Positions 26,501-33,957 of a DNA stretch of 37,107 bases are shown in pieces. How positions within the stretch are numbered: position 1 is the stretch's first letter; every line of letters starts with the position of its first letter. The position numbers and the translations under genes were made by a program. The stretch is from an uncultured Bacteroidota bacterium. GTDB taxonomy: Bacteria > Bacteroidota > Bacteroidia > Chitinophagales > Chitinophagaceae. The notes beneath the pieces are model-generated. The model did not search any database. It worked only from the letters and a program-made list of their open reading frames with translations, and was not told the DNA's origin. The stretch covers positions 1 to 37,107 of the forward strand of contig CAIOYQ010000004.1 in the NCBI GenBank assembly GCA_903862505.1, written 5' to 3'.

Positions 26501-26693
26501 TTACCGAGATCGTAAAACTACCATCATTGGCAGCGCTTGTTCCTTTCTTAGTGCTTTTGTCAAGGACACTCGCTCCAACAACAGGCGCATTTTTTTCGTC
26601 GATAACCTTTCCGGTTACTGTAATTGTTTGTGCATGTCCAACCATAATGGTTAGTATGAAAGCACAAACACTTACAAGGATTTTTTTACCCAT
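23517..26693 (-). CDS. SusC/RagA-family TonB-linked outer-membrane transporter
   Basis: A 1058-residue TonB-dependent transporter. It has a signal peptide (1-21, ending GHAQ), a carboxypeptidase-regulatory-like domain (about 24-95, VTGKVIDEKNAPVVGASV), a VVVTGVG TonB-box-like segment near 105, and a plug with QLVGQIAGAQI, PLQILLRGINSVQ, MILIDGIEARG and GAAAASLYGAQGANGVIQLF. A beta-barrel follows to the C-terminal NTKSYTVGLNVGF, ending in Phe as outer-membrane barrels do. It has no STN domain, so no sign of anti-sigma regulation. With susD it forms a nutrient-uptake pair whose substrate could be glycan, peptide or another oligomer; nothing in the context decides. Confidence 0.94.
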   Translation of the reverse strand: MGKKILVSVCAFILTIMVGHAQTITVTGKVIDEKNAPVVGASVLDKSTKKGTSAANDGSFTISVKKGATLVVSALGFEGTEAFATGSNLTIKLTSDVKALADVVVTGVGAATSKKKLAFAVESVNLSNQVKVPTGDVGQQLVGQIAGAQIQSTNGNPGRPLQILLRGINSVQAGTSPMILIDGIEARGTSLNSIDVNIIERVEVVQGAAAASLYGAQGANGVIQLFTKKGKAGKVNIEFSSSATTNELLNIGGLSKAKNHAFVTDGSNNVLTGSGAIMTLDPSTLVYNGDVQYNSLGLTSYQNKPYNANLKYIDHYKMFLQQGYATNNSITMSGAKDKFDFLFSVSNNQQNSNFINNGDFSRSNLTSKLGFELAKGLKFTSTTQLIYTKNTLNDQTGRGVVFAINNARPFLPFDQKNEDGKYATFFGAAGGVNHSNPFSTNQESSTLIATVDVIQSFNLNYKLPKFLEFDAKYALNYNNSNTTYKFDEQWNNKNRVLQNRYMYNYSPAPTAFTTGEINNFVDRTTFQNFIGTVNFRTDFEKDFNINIPLKTFTTAAFDYRRNQRKSFAAAGFDGPGYAPWNMSQAATYRVLSDYIEPFVTYGVLANQRFEYSNFTGVSVGVRSDFSSAFGSGATAQTFPRGDFFFTLSNLKFWQDLKISNVLSEVKFRAGYGEAGIQPGAFQRFTVLGAANLGGSSVFTFPTTNPNPNLSVELSKETEYGTDLTFTLGKGNWFKTANVSATVWERETTNAIYRVDAAPSTGVGGKLDNAFGLKSNGIQASLNLNVYSGKDLTWDFITNYSQQNSEISYVKGPPVILLSSAGSVGITLQQGYKIGQFFGFKMMKSLDEINPVTGIAMIPEASRSLYEVASNGWVVNKATRQAVALPGQSSLGDPNPKFNMSFINNLQYKNTLTFSMQWDWIAGAHLYNQTKQWMYRDGIHSDYDKPVTINGETQAFTSFYRSMYAGGAANGTKNYFYEDASFWRLRNLSVGVDIAKLTKIKFANRLQLVLSGRNLLTFTPYSGMDPEVNYSTNSAFDRGLDHNTIPNTKSYTVGLNVGF

Positions 26694-26966
26694 GTTTTAT
26701 GTTTTGTTTTAAAAATATTGTCCCAAATAAATAAGCCTGTAAACGATGTATTAATACACCTCTCACAAGCTTTCAAACACGAATATAAAAAATAAATTGC
26801 AATTGTTATCTAATTGTTAACTTATTTTAACGGTTTTTTTAAGAAATTTATATAGATAAATCAATTTTTACGTTAAGCCTTTTATTAAAAAAAATTAAAC
26901 AAAGCTAAACAAAAAATCCCCCCAATTGCTTGAGAGGATTTTGATATCTAATATCTTGAATGTAAA
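26694..26966. other. AT-rich intergenic region upstream of susC
   Basis: The 273 bases hold the pnp terminator (26913-26942) at one end and a long AT-rich leader before susC. No reading frame is convincing. TTTATTTG at about 26726-26733 on the minus strand is one base off a TAnnTTTG box; I do not call the susC promoter with confidence. Confidence 0.5.
26913..26942 (-). terminator. Terminator after pnp
   Basis: An 11-bp stem with two G-T pairs joins AAAATCCTCTC and GGGGGGATTTT (minus strand) over an 8-base loop. It is followed by TTTTTTGTTT on the minus strand, 25 bases after the pnp stop. Confidence 0.8.
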
Positions 26967-29123
26967 TTATCCTTGTTGAGGACCGCGGTCTTCACGAGGC
27001 GCTTGTTCAGGGCGAGGCAATAATGCCTTGTGGCTTAATTTGAACTTACCTGTTTTAGGGTCCAAACCAACCAACTTCACCTTCACTACATCACCTTCGT
27101 TGTAAATACCTTCCATTGTCTCCAAACGCTTCCAGCTTATTTCACTAATATGTAATAAACCTTGTTTGCCTGGCATGAATTCAACAAAGGCACCAAATTC
27201 CTTCACTCCTTTGACAACACCTTCGTATTCATCTCCGATTTCTGGAACGGCAACAATACCATTGATCCATTTAACTGCTGCATCCAAGCTATCCTTATTT
27301 GCAGAGAAGATACTTACTTCACCATGGTTACCCACTTCTTCAATATTAATAGTAGCGCCTGTCGTTCTTTGCATTTCTTGAATAATCTTACCACCTGGTC
27401 CGATTACTGCGCCAATATACTCCTTATCAATAATCAACTTAACCATTCTAGGTGCATGTGGTTTCACATCAGCACGTGCAGCTGGCATACACTCATACAT
27501 GGCATCTAAAATATGTAAACGGCCTTTTTTAGCTTGAGACAAAGCCTCACGCATAATATCCATACTTAAGCCATCTACTTTAATATCCATTTGAACGCCA
27601 CAAATACCATCACGGGTACCTGTAACTTTAAAATCCATATCTCCTAAATGATCCTCATCTCCTAAAATATCCGTTAAGATGGCATATTTACCATCTTCTC
27701 TTGAAATTAATCCCATGGCCACGCCACTCACGTGCTTAGGCACTGGAACACCTGCATCCATTAATGCTAATGAACCCGCACAAACAGTTGCCATTGATGA
27801 GGAACCATTACTTTCCAATACATCCGAAACCACTCTCAATGTGTATGGGAACACGGTGGAATCTGGTAACATTTGTTTTAAAGAACGCATTGCTAAATTA
27901 CCATGCCCCACTTCACGACGACCTACACCACGCATCATTTTCACTTCACCTGTTGAGAATGGAGGGAAATTATAGTGTAAGAAAAATTTAGTGTATTCAG
28001 CACTTGCTGCTGTTTCTTGCATTAGCTCATCCAACTTAGTACCTAATGTTACCGTAGTTAATGATTGCGTTTCTCCTCTTGTAAATAAAGAAGAACCGTG
28101 TGGTGTTGGTAATGGATCTACTTCCATTGCCAATGGACGCACTTGGTCTAACTGACGACCATCTAAACGAATGCGCTTATCCACCATCATATCTCTAACT
28201 ACTTCCCATTTCAAATCCTCATAATATTTACCTGCTAATTTCTTTTGCAAGTCTGTGATCTCTGTTCCTAAATGTTCAATGATTTCTTTTTTCAATGCAG
28301 TAAATGCATCGCTTCTTTCATGTTTTGCAGAACCTAATTCAGCAATCGCATTTACTTTTGCTTTTGCAAAAGCGTATACTTTATTTTTTATTTCTTCATC
28401 TTGCTCTGGTTTCTTATAATCGCGCACTTCTGTAATGCCTACTACTTTTCTTAATTCCGCTTGTGCTTTAATTTGTTTGCGAATGGCTTCATGTGCAATT
28501 TCTAAACACTGTACTAATTCTTCTTCAGAACATTCTTTCGCCTCCCCTTCTACCATCATTAAATTCTTGTCTGTTGCAGCAATTAAAAATTCAAAATCAG
28601 AAATTGCTAATTGTGCTTTAGAAGGGTTGATAATAAATTCACCCTTGATGCGTCCAATACGCACTTCAGAAATGATTTCCTTAATGGGGATATTAGATAC
28701 TGCTAATGCAGCAGATGCAGCTAAACATGCTAATGAATCCGGCATTACATTTTCATCGGATGATACCAATGAAATTAATACTTGCACATCGCATAAATAA
28801 TCTTCTGGGAATAAAGGTCTTAACGCACGGTCAATTAAACGACTCGTTAAAATTTCGTAGTCATTTAAACGCGCTTCTCTTTTAAAGAAAGAACCAGGGA
28901 TACGGCCTGCAGAAGCAAACTTCTCTTGATAGTCCACGCTTAATGGGAAAAAGTCTTGACCCTCTCTAGGGTCTTTGTTGGCAACAACGGTTGCTAACAA
29001 AATACAATTTCCTTGTCTAACAGTGACTGCTCCGTCTGCTTGACGCGCTAGTTTACCTGTTTCGATAAATATTTCTTGTCCAGGATTAACCTCGAACTTT
29101 ACTGATTTGGGTTGTGATAACAT
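26967..29123 (-). CDS. pnp: Polyribonucleotide nucleotidyltransferase (PNPase)
   Basis: A 718-residue enzyme that degrades RNA 3'-to-5' by phosphorolysis and acts in mRNA decay. The order is RNase PH-like domain 1 (FPLSVDYQEKFASAGRIPGSF), an all-helical linker (~210-310), RNase PH-like domain 2 (RLDGRQLDQVRPL, FTRGETQSL, LPDSTVFPYTLRVVSDV, MDIKVDG), a KH domain with the GPGG loop (AVIGPGGKIIQEM), and an S1 RNA-binding domain (YEGVVKGVKEFGAFVEF, GLLHISEISW). Length is typical. It follows rpsO with about 150 bases between, the order found in E. coli, with a hairpin in the gap. It probably shares a transcript with rpsO, though it may also have its own start. Confidence 0.97.
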   Translation of the reverse strand: MLSQPKSVKFEVNPGQEIFIETGKLARQADGAVTVRQGNCILLATVVANKDPREGQDFFPLSVDYQEKFASAGRIPGSFFKREARLNDYEILTSRLIDRALRPLFPEDYLCDVQVLISLVSSDENVMPDSLACLAASAALAVSNIPIKEIISEVRIGRIKGEFIINPSKAQLAISDFEFLIAATDKNLMMVEGEAKECSEEELVQCLEIAHEAIRKQIKAQAELRKVVGITEVRDYKKPEQDEEIKNKVYAFAKAKVNAIAELGSAKHERSDAFTALKKEIIEHLGTEITDLQKKLAGKYYEDLKWEVVRDMMVDKRIRLDGRQLDQVRPLAMEVDPLPTPHGSSLFTRGETQSLTTVTLGTKLDELMQETAASAEYTKFFLHYNFPPFSTGEVKMMRGVGRREVGHGNLAMRSLKQMLPDSTVFPYTLRVVSDVLESNGSSSMATVCAGSLALMDAGVPVPKHVSGVAMGLISREDGKYAILTDILGDEDHLGDMDFKVTGTRDGICGVQMDIKVDGLSMDIMREALSQAKKGRLHILDAMYECMPAARADVKPHAPRMVKLIIDKEYIGAVIGPGGKIIQEMQRTTGATINIEEVGNHGEVSIFSANKDSLDAAVKWINGIVAVPEIGDEYEGVVKGVKEFGAFVEFMPGKQGLLHISEISWKRLETMEGIYNEGDVVKVKLVGLDPKTGKFKLSHKALLPRPEQAPREDRGPQQG

Positions 29124-29225
29124 TTTTAATTTTTTTGGTGTGAAGCAATCGACGATTCATCAATTTTGTAAACTGAATTTATCTCAAAAACAAGCTAAAA
29201 ATAATAGTCCTATATAAACAACTAA

Positions 29226-29250
29226 TCCCAACCGTGTTTGACAGTTGGGA
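29226..29250 (-). other. Hairpin in the rpsO-pnp spacer
   Basis: TCCCAAC (29226-29232) and GTTGGGA (29244-29250) form a 7-bp stem with an 11-base loop and no T-run. It lies 24 bases after rpsO, a position where a processing or attenuation site for pnp would be expected. Confidence 0.55.
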
Positions 29251-29273
29251 CAGCTATTATAAGTAGTTCTTGA

Positions 29274-29546
29274 TTATTTTCTTAATCCTAATTTTTCAAT
29301 TAGTGCACGGTAACCTGTAAGGTTATGTTTTTGTAAATAAACCAATAAACGCTTACGCTGACCCACTAATTGCATTAACCCTCTTTGAGTTGAATGGTCT
29401 TTGTGGTTTGCTTTCAAGTGACCTGAAATGTGCGCAATACGTTGAGTTAACATAGCAATTTGTCCTTCGATAGAACCTGTGTTTGTTGCTTTGCCACCAA
29501 ATTCAGCAAAAATGCTTGCTTTCTTTTCTTTTGTTAGTATAGACAT
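29274..29546 (-). CDS. rpsO: 30S ribosomal protein S15
   Basis: A 90-residue small-subunit protein that binds 16S rRNA early in assembly. The frame is open to 29582, but S15 has 88-90 residues and begins as MSILTKEKKASIFAEFG, so I start at the ATG 29544-29546. The family core GSIEGQIAMLTQRIAHISGH, the HKDHSTQRGL loop and LVGQRKRLLVYLQKHN are all present. A promoter with an exact TAnnTTTG -7 box lies 60 bases upstream. pnp follows on the same strand. Confidence 0.97.
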   Translation of the reverse strand: MSILTKEKKASIFAEFGGKATNTGSIEGQIAMLTQRIAHISGHLKANHKDHSTQRGLMQLVGQRKRLLVYLQKHNLTGYRALIEKLGLRK

Positions 29547-29606
29547 TGTAAATCTTCTTTTTTGTGACCAACAATTGGCCACGGTTTTTTTCTTTTATTT
29601 CGGCTG

Positions 29607-29639
29607 CAAAGATAAGGGAAATGCGGTTATCCTAATCAA
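29607..29639 (-). promoter_or_regulatory. rpsO promoter
   Basis: On the minus strand TTG (29637-29639) and TATCTTTG (29607-29614) are separated by 22 bases, a good match to the Bacteroidota consensus. The box runs on as TATCTTTGCA, a common form. The leader of about 55 bases may take part in S15 autoregulation, which is inference. Confidence 0.62.
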
Positions 29640-30255
29640 TTATTTCTACGTTTTTAGGATATTTACCCTTGTTGAACTTGAAAACCCCATCGTCAACCGA
29701 GGCTCCATAATTGATAGATAGCACTTTAACGTCGGTTATATTGTTGCTTTTATCCAAGATGGTAGCGCTTGAAAGGGCCGATTTTGTCTTGTCCACCACC
29801 AGGGTCACTTTTTGAAAGTTTTTACGCTTGTCTTTGGGTGATAATTCGATCGTAGCCGATGAAGTAGTTTGGCTTAATAGCTTGAAAGTGAAGTCTTTAT
29901 CATAGTTACCTGCTAATAATTTTTGTGGGCTCAGGGTTTGGTCCGCATCTGCTACACTAGACTTTGTAATGGTATTTGCACCATCAAAATTGTAGATAGT
30001 CGTTCCATCACAAACAATTTCCACGGCCCCCTGCTGCAACTGGTACTTGTCTCCCTTCATCTTTAAATTAATACTCTTGGTCCCCATAGCCTTTCCTTTG
30101 CTGTTTTTGGACACCAATTGCAGTTTAACAAGGATTCCTTTGGCTTGCTTTACCTTACTGCCAATTTGGTCTAAAACGGTCTTGGCAGCTGGGTCATTTT
30201 GAGCCTGGACGCTCATAATAATAAAAAGAGAGGCTATAAACAGTAAATATCTCAT
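29632..30255 (-). CDS. LolA-like outer-membrane lipoprotein carrier protein
   Basis: A 207-residue exported protein. Start at ATG 30253-30255, which begins a signal peptide (MRYLLFIASLFIIMSVQA, then QND); the longer frame upstream lacks this and would overlap ftsK. The mature part fits the LolA/LolB-like half-barrel: a helix with TVLDQIGSKVKQAKGILVK, then repeated strands (KGDKYQLQQGAVEIVCDGTT in pieces, IYNFDGANTITKSS), the SPQKLLAGNYDKDFTF segment, and TLVVDKTKSALSSATILDKSNN. In this family it moves lipoproteins across the periplasm; other roles are known for Bacteroidota members. It has a good promoter between it and ftsK. Confidence 0.82.
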   Translation of the reverse strand: MRYLLFIASLFIIMSVQAQNDPAAKTVLDQIGSKVKQAKGILVKLQLVSKNSKGKAMGTKSINLKMKGDKYQLQQGAVEIVCDGTTIYNFDGANTITKSSVADADQTLSPQKLLAGNYDKDFTFKLLSQTTSSATIELSPKDKRKNFQKVTLVVDKTKSALSSATILDKSNNITDVKVLSINYGASVDDGVFKFNKGKYPKNVEIID

Positions 30256-30291
30256 TGTTAATGAATATGGGATGTTTTTAAAAAATTTTGG

Positions 30292-30324
30292 CAAAAATAA
30301 GCAATCCAAGTTTAACAGACTCAA
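30292..30324 (-). promoter_or_regulatory. Promoter of the LolA-like gene
   Basis: On the minus strand TTG (30322-30324) and TATTTTTG (30292-30299) lie 22 bases apart, matching the consensus. The start codon follows 36 bases later. Confidence 0.6.
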
Positions 30325-30352
30325 TTTTAAGCAACACTTAACATTTAAATGC

Positions 30353-32923
30353 CTAGAGGTTTTGTAAAAAATCATAGAGCTCCGCGTCGGTTTTATACAA
30401 TACCTCCCTTGGTTTACTTCCCTGTCCTGGACCCACAATCCCTGCCGATTCCAATTGATCCATTAAACGACCGGCTCGATTATATCCCAATTTCATTCTT
30501 CTTTGAATTAAGGAGGTAGAACCTTGCTGTGCACTTACAATTAATTTTGCAGCGTCTTCAAACAAAGGATCTCTTTCATTGGGATCAAAACCACTACCCG
30601 AATCCATATCCTTCTCGTCCATATATTCAGGTAATAAAAAAGCTTGAGGATAGCCTTTTTGTTCAGAGATGAAAGAACAAACACGGTCCACTTCTGGCGT
30701 GTCCACAAAAGCGCACTGTAAACGCGTAATCTCTCCATTATAAGAAACCAACATATCTCCTTTACCAATTAACTGTTCGGCACCACCGGCATCTAAAATG
30801 GTACGGCTGTCAATTTTACTAGAAACTTTAAACGCAATACGCGCTGGGAAATTGGCTTTAATCGTACCCGTAATAATATTGACAGAAGGTCTTTGCGTAG
30901 CGATGATTAAGTGAATACCTACCGCACGTGCTAACTGTGCTAAACGCGCAATGGGCATTTCCACTTCCTTACCCGCAGTCATAATTAAATCCGCAAATTC
31001 ATCCACAACTAATACAATGAATGGTAAATATTGATGGCCTTTTTCAGGATTTAATTTTCTGGAAGTAAATTTCTCATTGTACTCTTTAATATTTCTACAA
31101 CCTGCTTCTTTTAATAAATCGTAACGGTTGTCCATTTCAATACACAATGCATTTAAAGTATTGATTACTTTTTTAGTATCCGTAATAATCGCATCTTCTT
31201 CACCAGGTAATTTTGCTAAGAAATGTTTTTCAATCACACGGTATAAACTTAATTCCACTTTCTTAGGATCCACCAACACAAACTTTAATTGAGAGGGGTG
31301 TTTCTTATATAATAGAGAAACCAATATTGCATTTAATCCCACCGACTTTCCTTGTCCTGTTGCACCCGCCATTAATAAGTGTGGCATGGCTGCCAAGTCT
31401 ACAATAAAGTTTTCGTTGTCAATTTTTTTACCAATCGCAATAGGTAAAGAAAAAGTGCTGGTTTGAAATTTCTCACTTGCTAGTAATGTTTTCATACTCA
31501 CTACCGACTTGCGAATATTAGGTACTTCAATACCAATGGTGCCCTTTCCAGGAATAGGTGCTATAATACGTATACCTAATGCAGCTAAGCTTAAGGCAAT
31601 GTCATCTTCTAAGTTTTTAATACGACTAATCCGCACACCCGGTGCTGGTACAATCTCATATAATGTTACGGTAGGCCCTACTGTTGCAGCAATTCTTTGA
31701 ATCGCAATATCGTAATTTTTTAAAGTCGCAATAATTTGATTTTTATGCGTCTCTAACTCCTCAGGGTCTTGTACAATTTTTTCAGAACCATGTGTCTCTA
31801 ATAAATTAATAGATGGGTACTTGTAATTTTTTAAATCTAAAGTAGCATCAAATTTTGTTGCTAAACTACCAATGGCAGCTGCGGTAACTATTTCTTCTTT
31901 CACCCCTTCATTTACTTCTAAATCCAAGTCCTCGAGTAGTTCGTCGTCAAGGTCGGTGAAGTCGTCTCCCGCATCACTATGGGTAATTGAATCGTCCTCA
32001 AGGTCCTCCACAACTAAGGTGGGTGCTAACTCGTCAATAAATAATTTACCACCGTCATTATGTGATCCTACTTCATCAGTTGCTTCTAGCGAGTCCTCTT
32101 CCGGCATAATTACCGAAATTCCATTTTCAGCAGTTGCATTATTTTTTAATCTATTCCCGGAAGGAAATTCTTCTGCCTGCGCTTCCAATGGTTGCGGATT
32201 GTTTAAATCCCATTCTTTTCTAATCGCCTCCGCATCAGGTGCATATATGCCTTCTTCCTCTGACATAAAAGGGACTTCTTTTTGCTTAGGCATTAAGAAA
32301 TTAAAATTGGGAACATTAAACTTAGGGTTCACTCTCCACACAAAATAACTAAAGCAGCCCACTACTAATAAAGCCCCAGTGCCAAAGGATCCAATAAATT
32401 TAACCATCCAACTACTTGTGTATTCTCCCATTGCACCGCCCCAAGAAAAGCTTGCCCCTTTTGTAACAAATGCCAAACTGGTGCTTAATACCAATAGTCC
32501 AATTAAAACGTATTTTATATTTCTCCAAATATTAAAAATTGGCTTGGTGAAAAATAAATTGATACCCAATACAAATGTAAATGCACAAAATAAATAAGCA
32601 GCTAATCCAAAACCATTGTATACCATTTGATAAGCAATGAATGCACCAAAATAACCAACCTGATTGTTCATCTTCACTTCCGTGCTTGAAAATAAAAGCT
32701 TACGCCAAATTTGTAATTTATCCTGATCATCCTGCCAGGTGAAAAAGTAGGAAGTGAATGCAATAAATAAAAAGATGGTTAATAATAAAATAGCGATGCC
32801 CGCAATTTTTGAAGTACGCTCATCCTTTACGACGTCGGTAACATTTAAGGAAGCTTCCGAATCCGGATTTAATGATTCCTCACTTACCTTAGGTTCTTTT
32901 TTGCTTTTAAGCTTATTTGCCAT
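30353..32923 (-). CDS. ftsK: DNA translocase FtsK
   Basis: An 856-residue septal DNA pump that clears and aligns chromosome termini at division. I start at ATG 32921-32923 (MANKLKSKKEP), since an earlier frame start at 32947 lies in the promoter. The N-terminal part has about four to five membrane helices (48-200), then an acidic linker (~210-360), the alpha/beta motor domain with Walker A GATGQGKS (Lys526) and Walker B VLVVDEFADLIM, and the C-terminal winged-helix gamma domain (DPLFEDAAKLIVSAQQGS, IQRRMKLGYNRAGRLMDQLE) that reads chromosome polarity sequences. Length is normal. The gene is single, with its own promoter. Confidence 0.96.
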   Translation of the reverse strand: MANKLKSKKEPKVSEESLNPDSEASLNVTDVVKDERTSKIAGIAILLLTIFLFIAFTSYFFTWQDDQDKLQIWRKLLFSSTEVKMNNQVGYFGAFIAYQMVYNGFGLAAYLFCAFTFVLGINLFFTKPIFNIWRNIKYVLIGLLVLSTSLAFVTKGASFSWGGAMGEYTSSWMVKFIGSFGTGALLVVGCFSYFVWRVNPKFNVPNFNFLMPKQKEVPFMSEEEGIYAPDAEAIRKEWDLNNPQPLEAQAEEFPSGNRLKNNATAENGISVIMPEEDSLEATDEVGSHNDGGKLFIDELAPTLVVEDLEDDSITHSDAGDDFTDLDDELLEDLDLEVNEGVKEEIVTAAAIGSLATKFDATLDLKNYKYPSINLLETHGSEKIVQDPEELETHKNQIIATLKNYDIAIQRIAATVGPTVTLYEIVPAPGVRISRIKNLEDDIALSLAALGIRIIAPIPGKGTIGIEVPNIRKSVVSMKTLLASEKFQTSTFSLPIAIGKKIDNENFIVDLAAMPHLLMAGATGQGKSVGLNAILVSLLYKKHPSQLKFVLVDPKKVELSLYRVIEKHFLAKLPGEEDAIITDTKKVINTLNALCIEMDNRYDLLKEAGCRNIKEYNEKFTSRKLNPEKGHQYLPFIVLVVDEFADLIMTAGKEVEMPIARLAQLARAVGIHLIIATQRPSVNIITGTIKANFPARIAFKVSSKIDSRTILDAGGAEQLIGKGDMLVSYNGEITRLQCAFVDTPEVDRVCSFISEQKGYPQAFLLPEYMDEKDMDSGSGFDPNERDPLFEDAAKLIVSAQQGSTSLIQRRMKLGYNRAGRLMDQLESAGIVGPGQGSKPREVLYKTDAELYDFLQNL

Positions 32924-32928
32924 AGAAA

Positions 32929-32936
32929 CAAATATA
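32929..32936 (-). promoter_or_regulatory. ftsK promoter -7 element
   Basis: The minus strand reads TATATTTG, an exact TAnnTTTG match ending 5 bases before the ftsK ATG, which implies a very short leader. A -33 element is not clear. Confidence 0.4.
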
Positions 32937-32998
32937 AGCCTTCCCAATAGTAAGAAAAAGGTTTTTTGGCCAATGTGTAAAATTGAAATGAACGGCTA

Positions 32999-33391
32999 CT
33001 ACTTATCCACTTTATGGAGCCAAACCACCCGTACCCAATTGGCCCATCCTAGCATAAAAAAGAGTCCTCCAAGGGGTGTAATGGGTCCCACTAACTTTGC
33101 ATATGGATAACTGCAAATAGATTGTAATGAAAGCAGGTAGAGTGAACCACTAAAACACATAATACCCAACAAAAAAAAGCGCGCTGTCCATTTTATCCAT
33201 TTAGGCTGGTTGGAGATGGACAAGTCGTGTTGCAAATAAAATGAAAATAAAATTAAAGCGAAGGCATGCATAAATTGATAGCGCACACCAGTCTCAAAAA
33301 TAATCACTTTGTCGGCAGGTACTAAACTTTTAAGTGCGTGGGCACCAAAAGCGCCCAGCATAACAGCGATACCGGCTAATATCAAGCCCAC
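32999..33391 (-). CDS. DUF423 family small membrane protein
   Basis: A 130-residue inner-membrane protein of the YgdD/DUF423 family, function unknown. It has four hydrophobic helices. The family motif GAFGAHALKS follows the first helix, then FETGVRYQFMHAFALI and the glycine-rich PITPLGGLFFMLGWANWV in the last helix. The likely start is the GTG at 33389-33391, since no ATG fits and the upstream in-frame codons lead straight to the aroK stop 9 bases away. It is thus in the same frame as aroK and probably co-translated. A few more N-terminal residues from an ATT start are possible. Confidence 0.87.
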   Translation of the reverse strand: MGLILAGIAVMLGAFGAHALKSLVPADKVIIFETGVRYQFMHAFALILFSFYLQHDLSISNQPKWIKWTARFFLLGIMCFSGSLYLLSLQSICSYPYAKLVGPITPLGGLFFMLGWANWVRVVWLHKVDK

Positions 33392-33400
33392 AATAAAACT

Positions 33401-33916
33401 TTACGATGCATCTTTAATAATTTTTTTAAAAGCTGCTTCTGTTATTTTGTCGCCTGTTAATTTATAATCTGCTTGTTGGTAAAAAGGCTGGCGTTCAACT
33501 AATTTGGTTTGTAAAAAACTTTCTAATTGACCATTGGTCAAATTAGCAATTAAAGGGCGGTGTTCTTTTTCTGCGGAAAGACGTGTAACCAACACTTCAA
33601 TAGGTTCATCTAACCAAATAATAACCCCTTCCTTTTTCATGAAATCAATATTCTCCTGATTACTGGGGGTGCCCCCTCCAGTTGCCAACACAAACTTTTT
33701 CTTTTCTTTAAACCACTTTAATATTTTAGTCTCTGTTTTTCTAAAGTATGCTTCGCCGTCTTCACTAAAAATCTCGGTAATGGTTTTTTCTTCATTCATC
33801 TCAATTAAACTATCCAAATCATAGCCTGCTGCTTTAATCCACTTTGCTATTTTTTTAGTCCAGAAAGATTTTCCCGATCCCATCATCCCAATTAAAAATA
33901 TTTTCTCTGCTGCCAT
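33401..33916 (-). CDS. aroK: Shikimate kinase
   Basis: A 171-residue cytosolic enzyme that phosphorylates shikimate with ATP on the way to chorismate. It has Walker A GMMGSGKS (residues 10-17), the shikimate-binding DLDSLIE with Asp33/Asp35, AYFRKTE (Arg contacts the substrate carboxylate), ATGGGT, and the lid with HRPL. The length fits AroK. It lies 41 bases after the acyl-CoA dehydrogenase gene and is followed after 9 bases by the DUF423 gene in the same frame. Other chorismate-pathway genes are not in the window. Confidence 0.94.
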   Translation of the reverse strand: MAAEKIFLIGMMGSGKSFWTKKIAKWIKAAGYDLDSLIEMNEEKTITEIFSEDGEAYFRKTETKILKWFKEKKKFVLATGGGTPSNQENIDFMKKEGVIIWLDEPIEVLVTRLSAEKEHRPLIANLTNGQLESFLQTKLVERQPFYQQADYKLTGDKITEAAFKKIIKDAS

Positions 33917-33957
33917 ATTCCTTCAATAAACTTCAATGAATAATCCTCGATGGGGTT

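Noticed and set aside
21848-26693. A complete polysaccharide utilisation locus
   Set aside because: No carbohydrate-active enzyme, regulator or surface glycan-binding protein is next to the pair; the GH13 gene is about 10 kb away with unrelated genes between.
26353-26712. A 119-codon open frame antisense to the susC start
   Set aside because: It mirrors the signal peptide and regulatory-like domain of susC and has no start context of its own.
30256-30438. Upstream extension of the LolA-like gene into ftsK
   Set aside because: It overlaps the end of ftsK and hides a normal signal peptide; a good promoter lies just before the shorter start.
31872-32348. A 158-codon Ser-rich frame antisense to ftsK
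   Set aside because: The Ser runs arise from the acidic linker codons of ftsK read backwards; there is no independent evidence.
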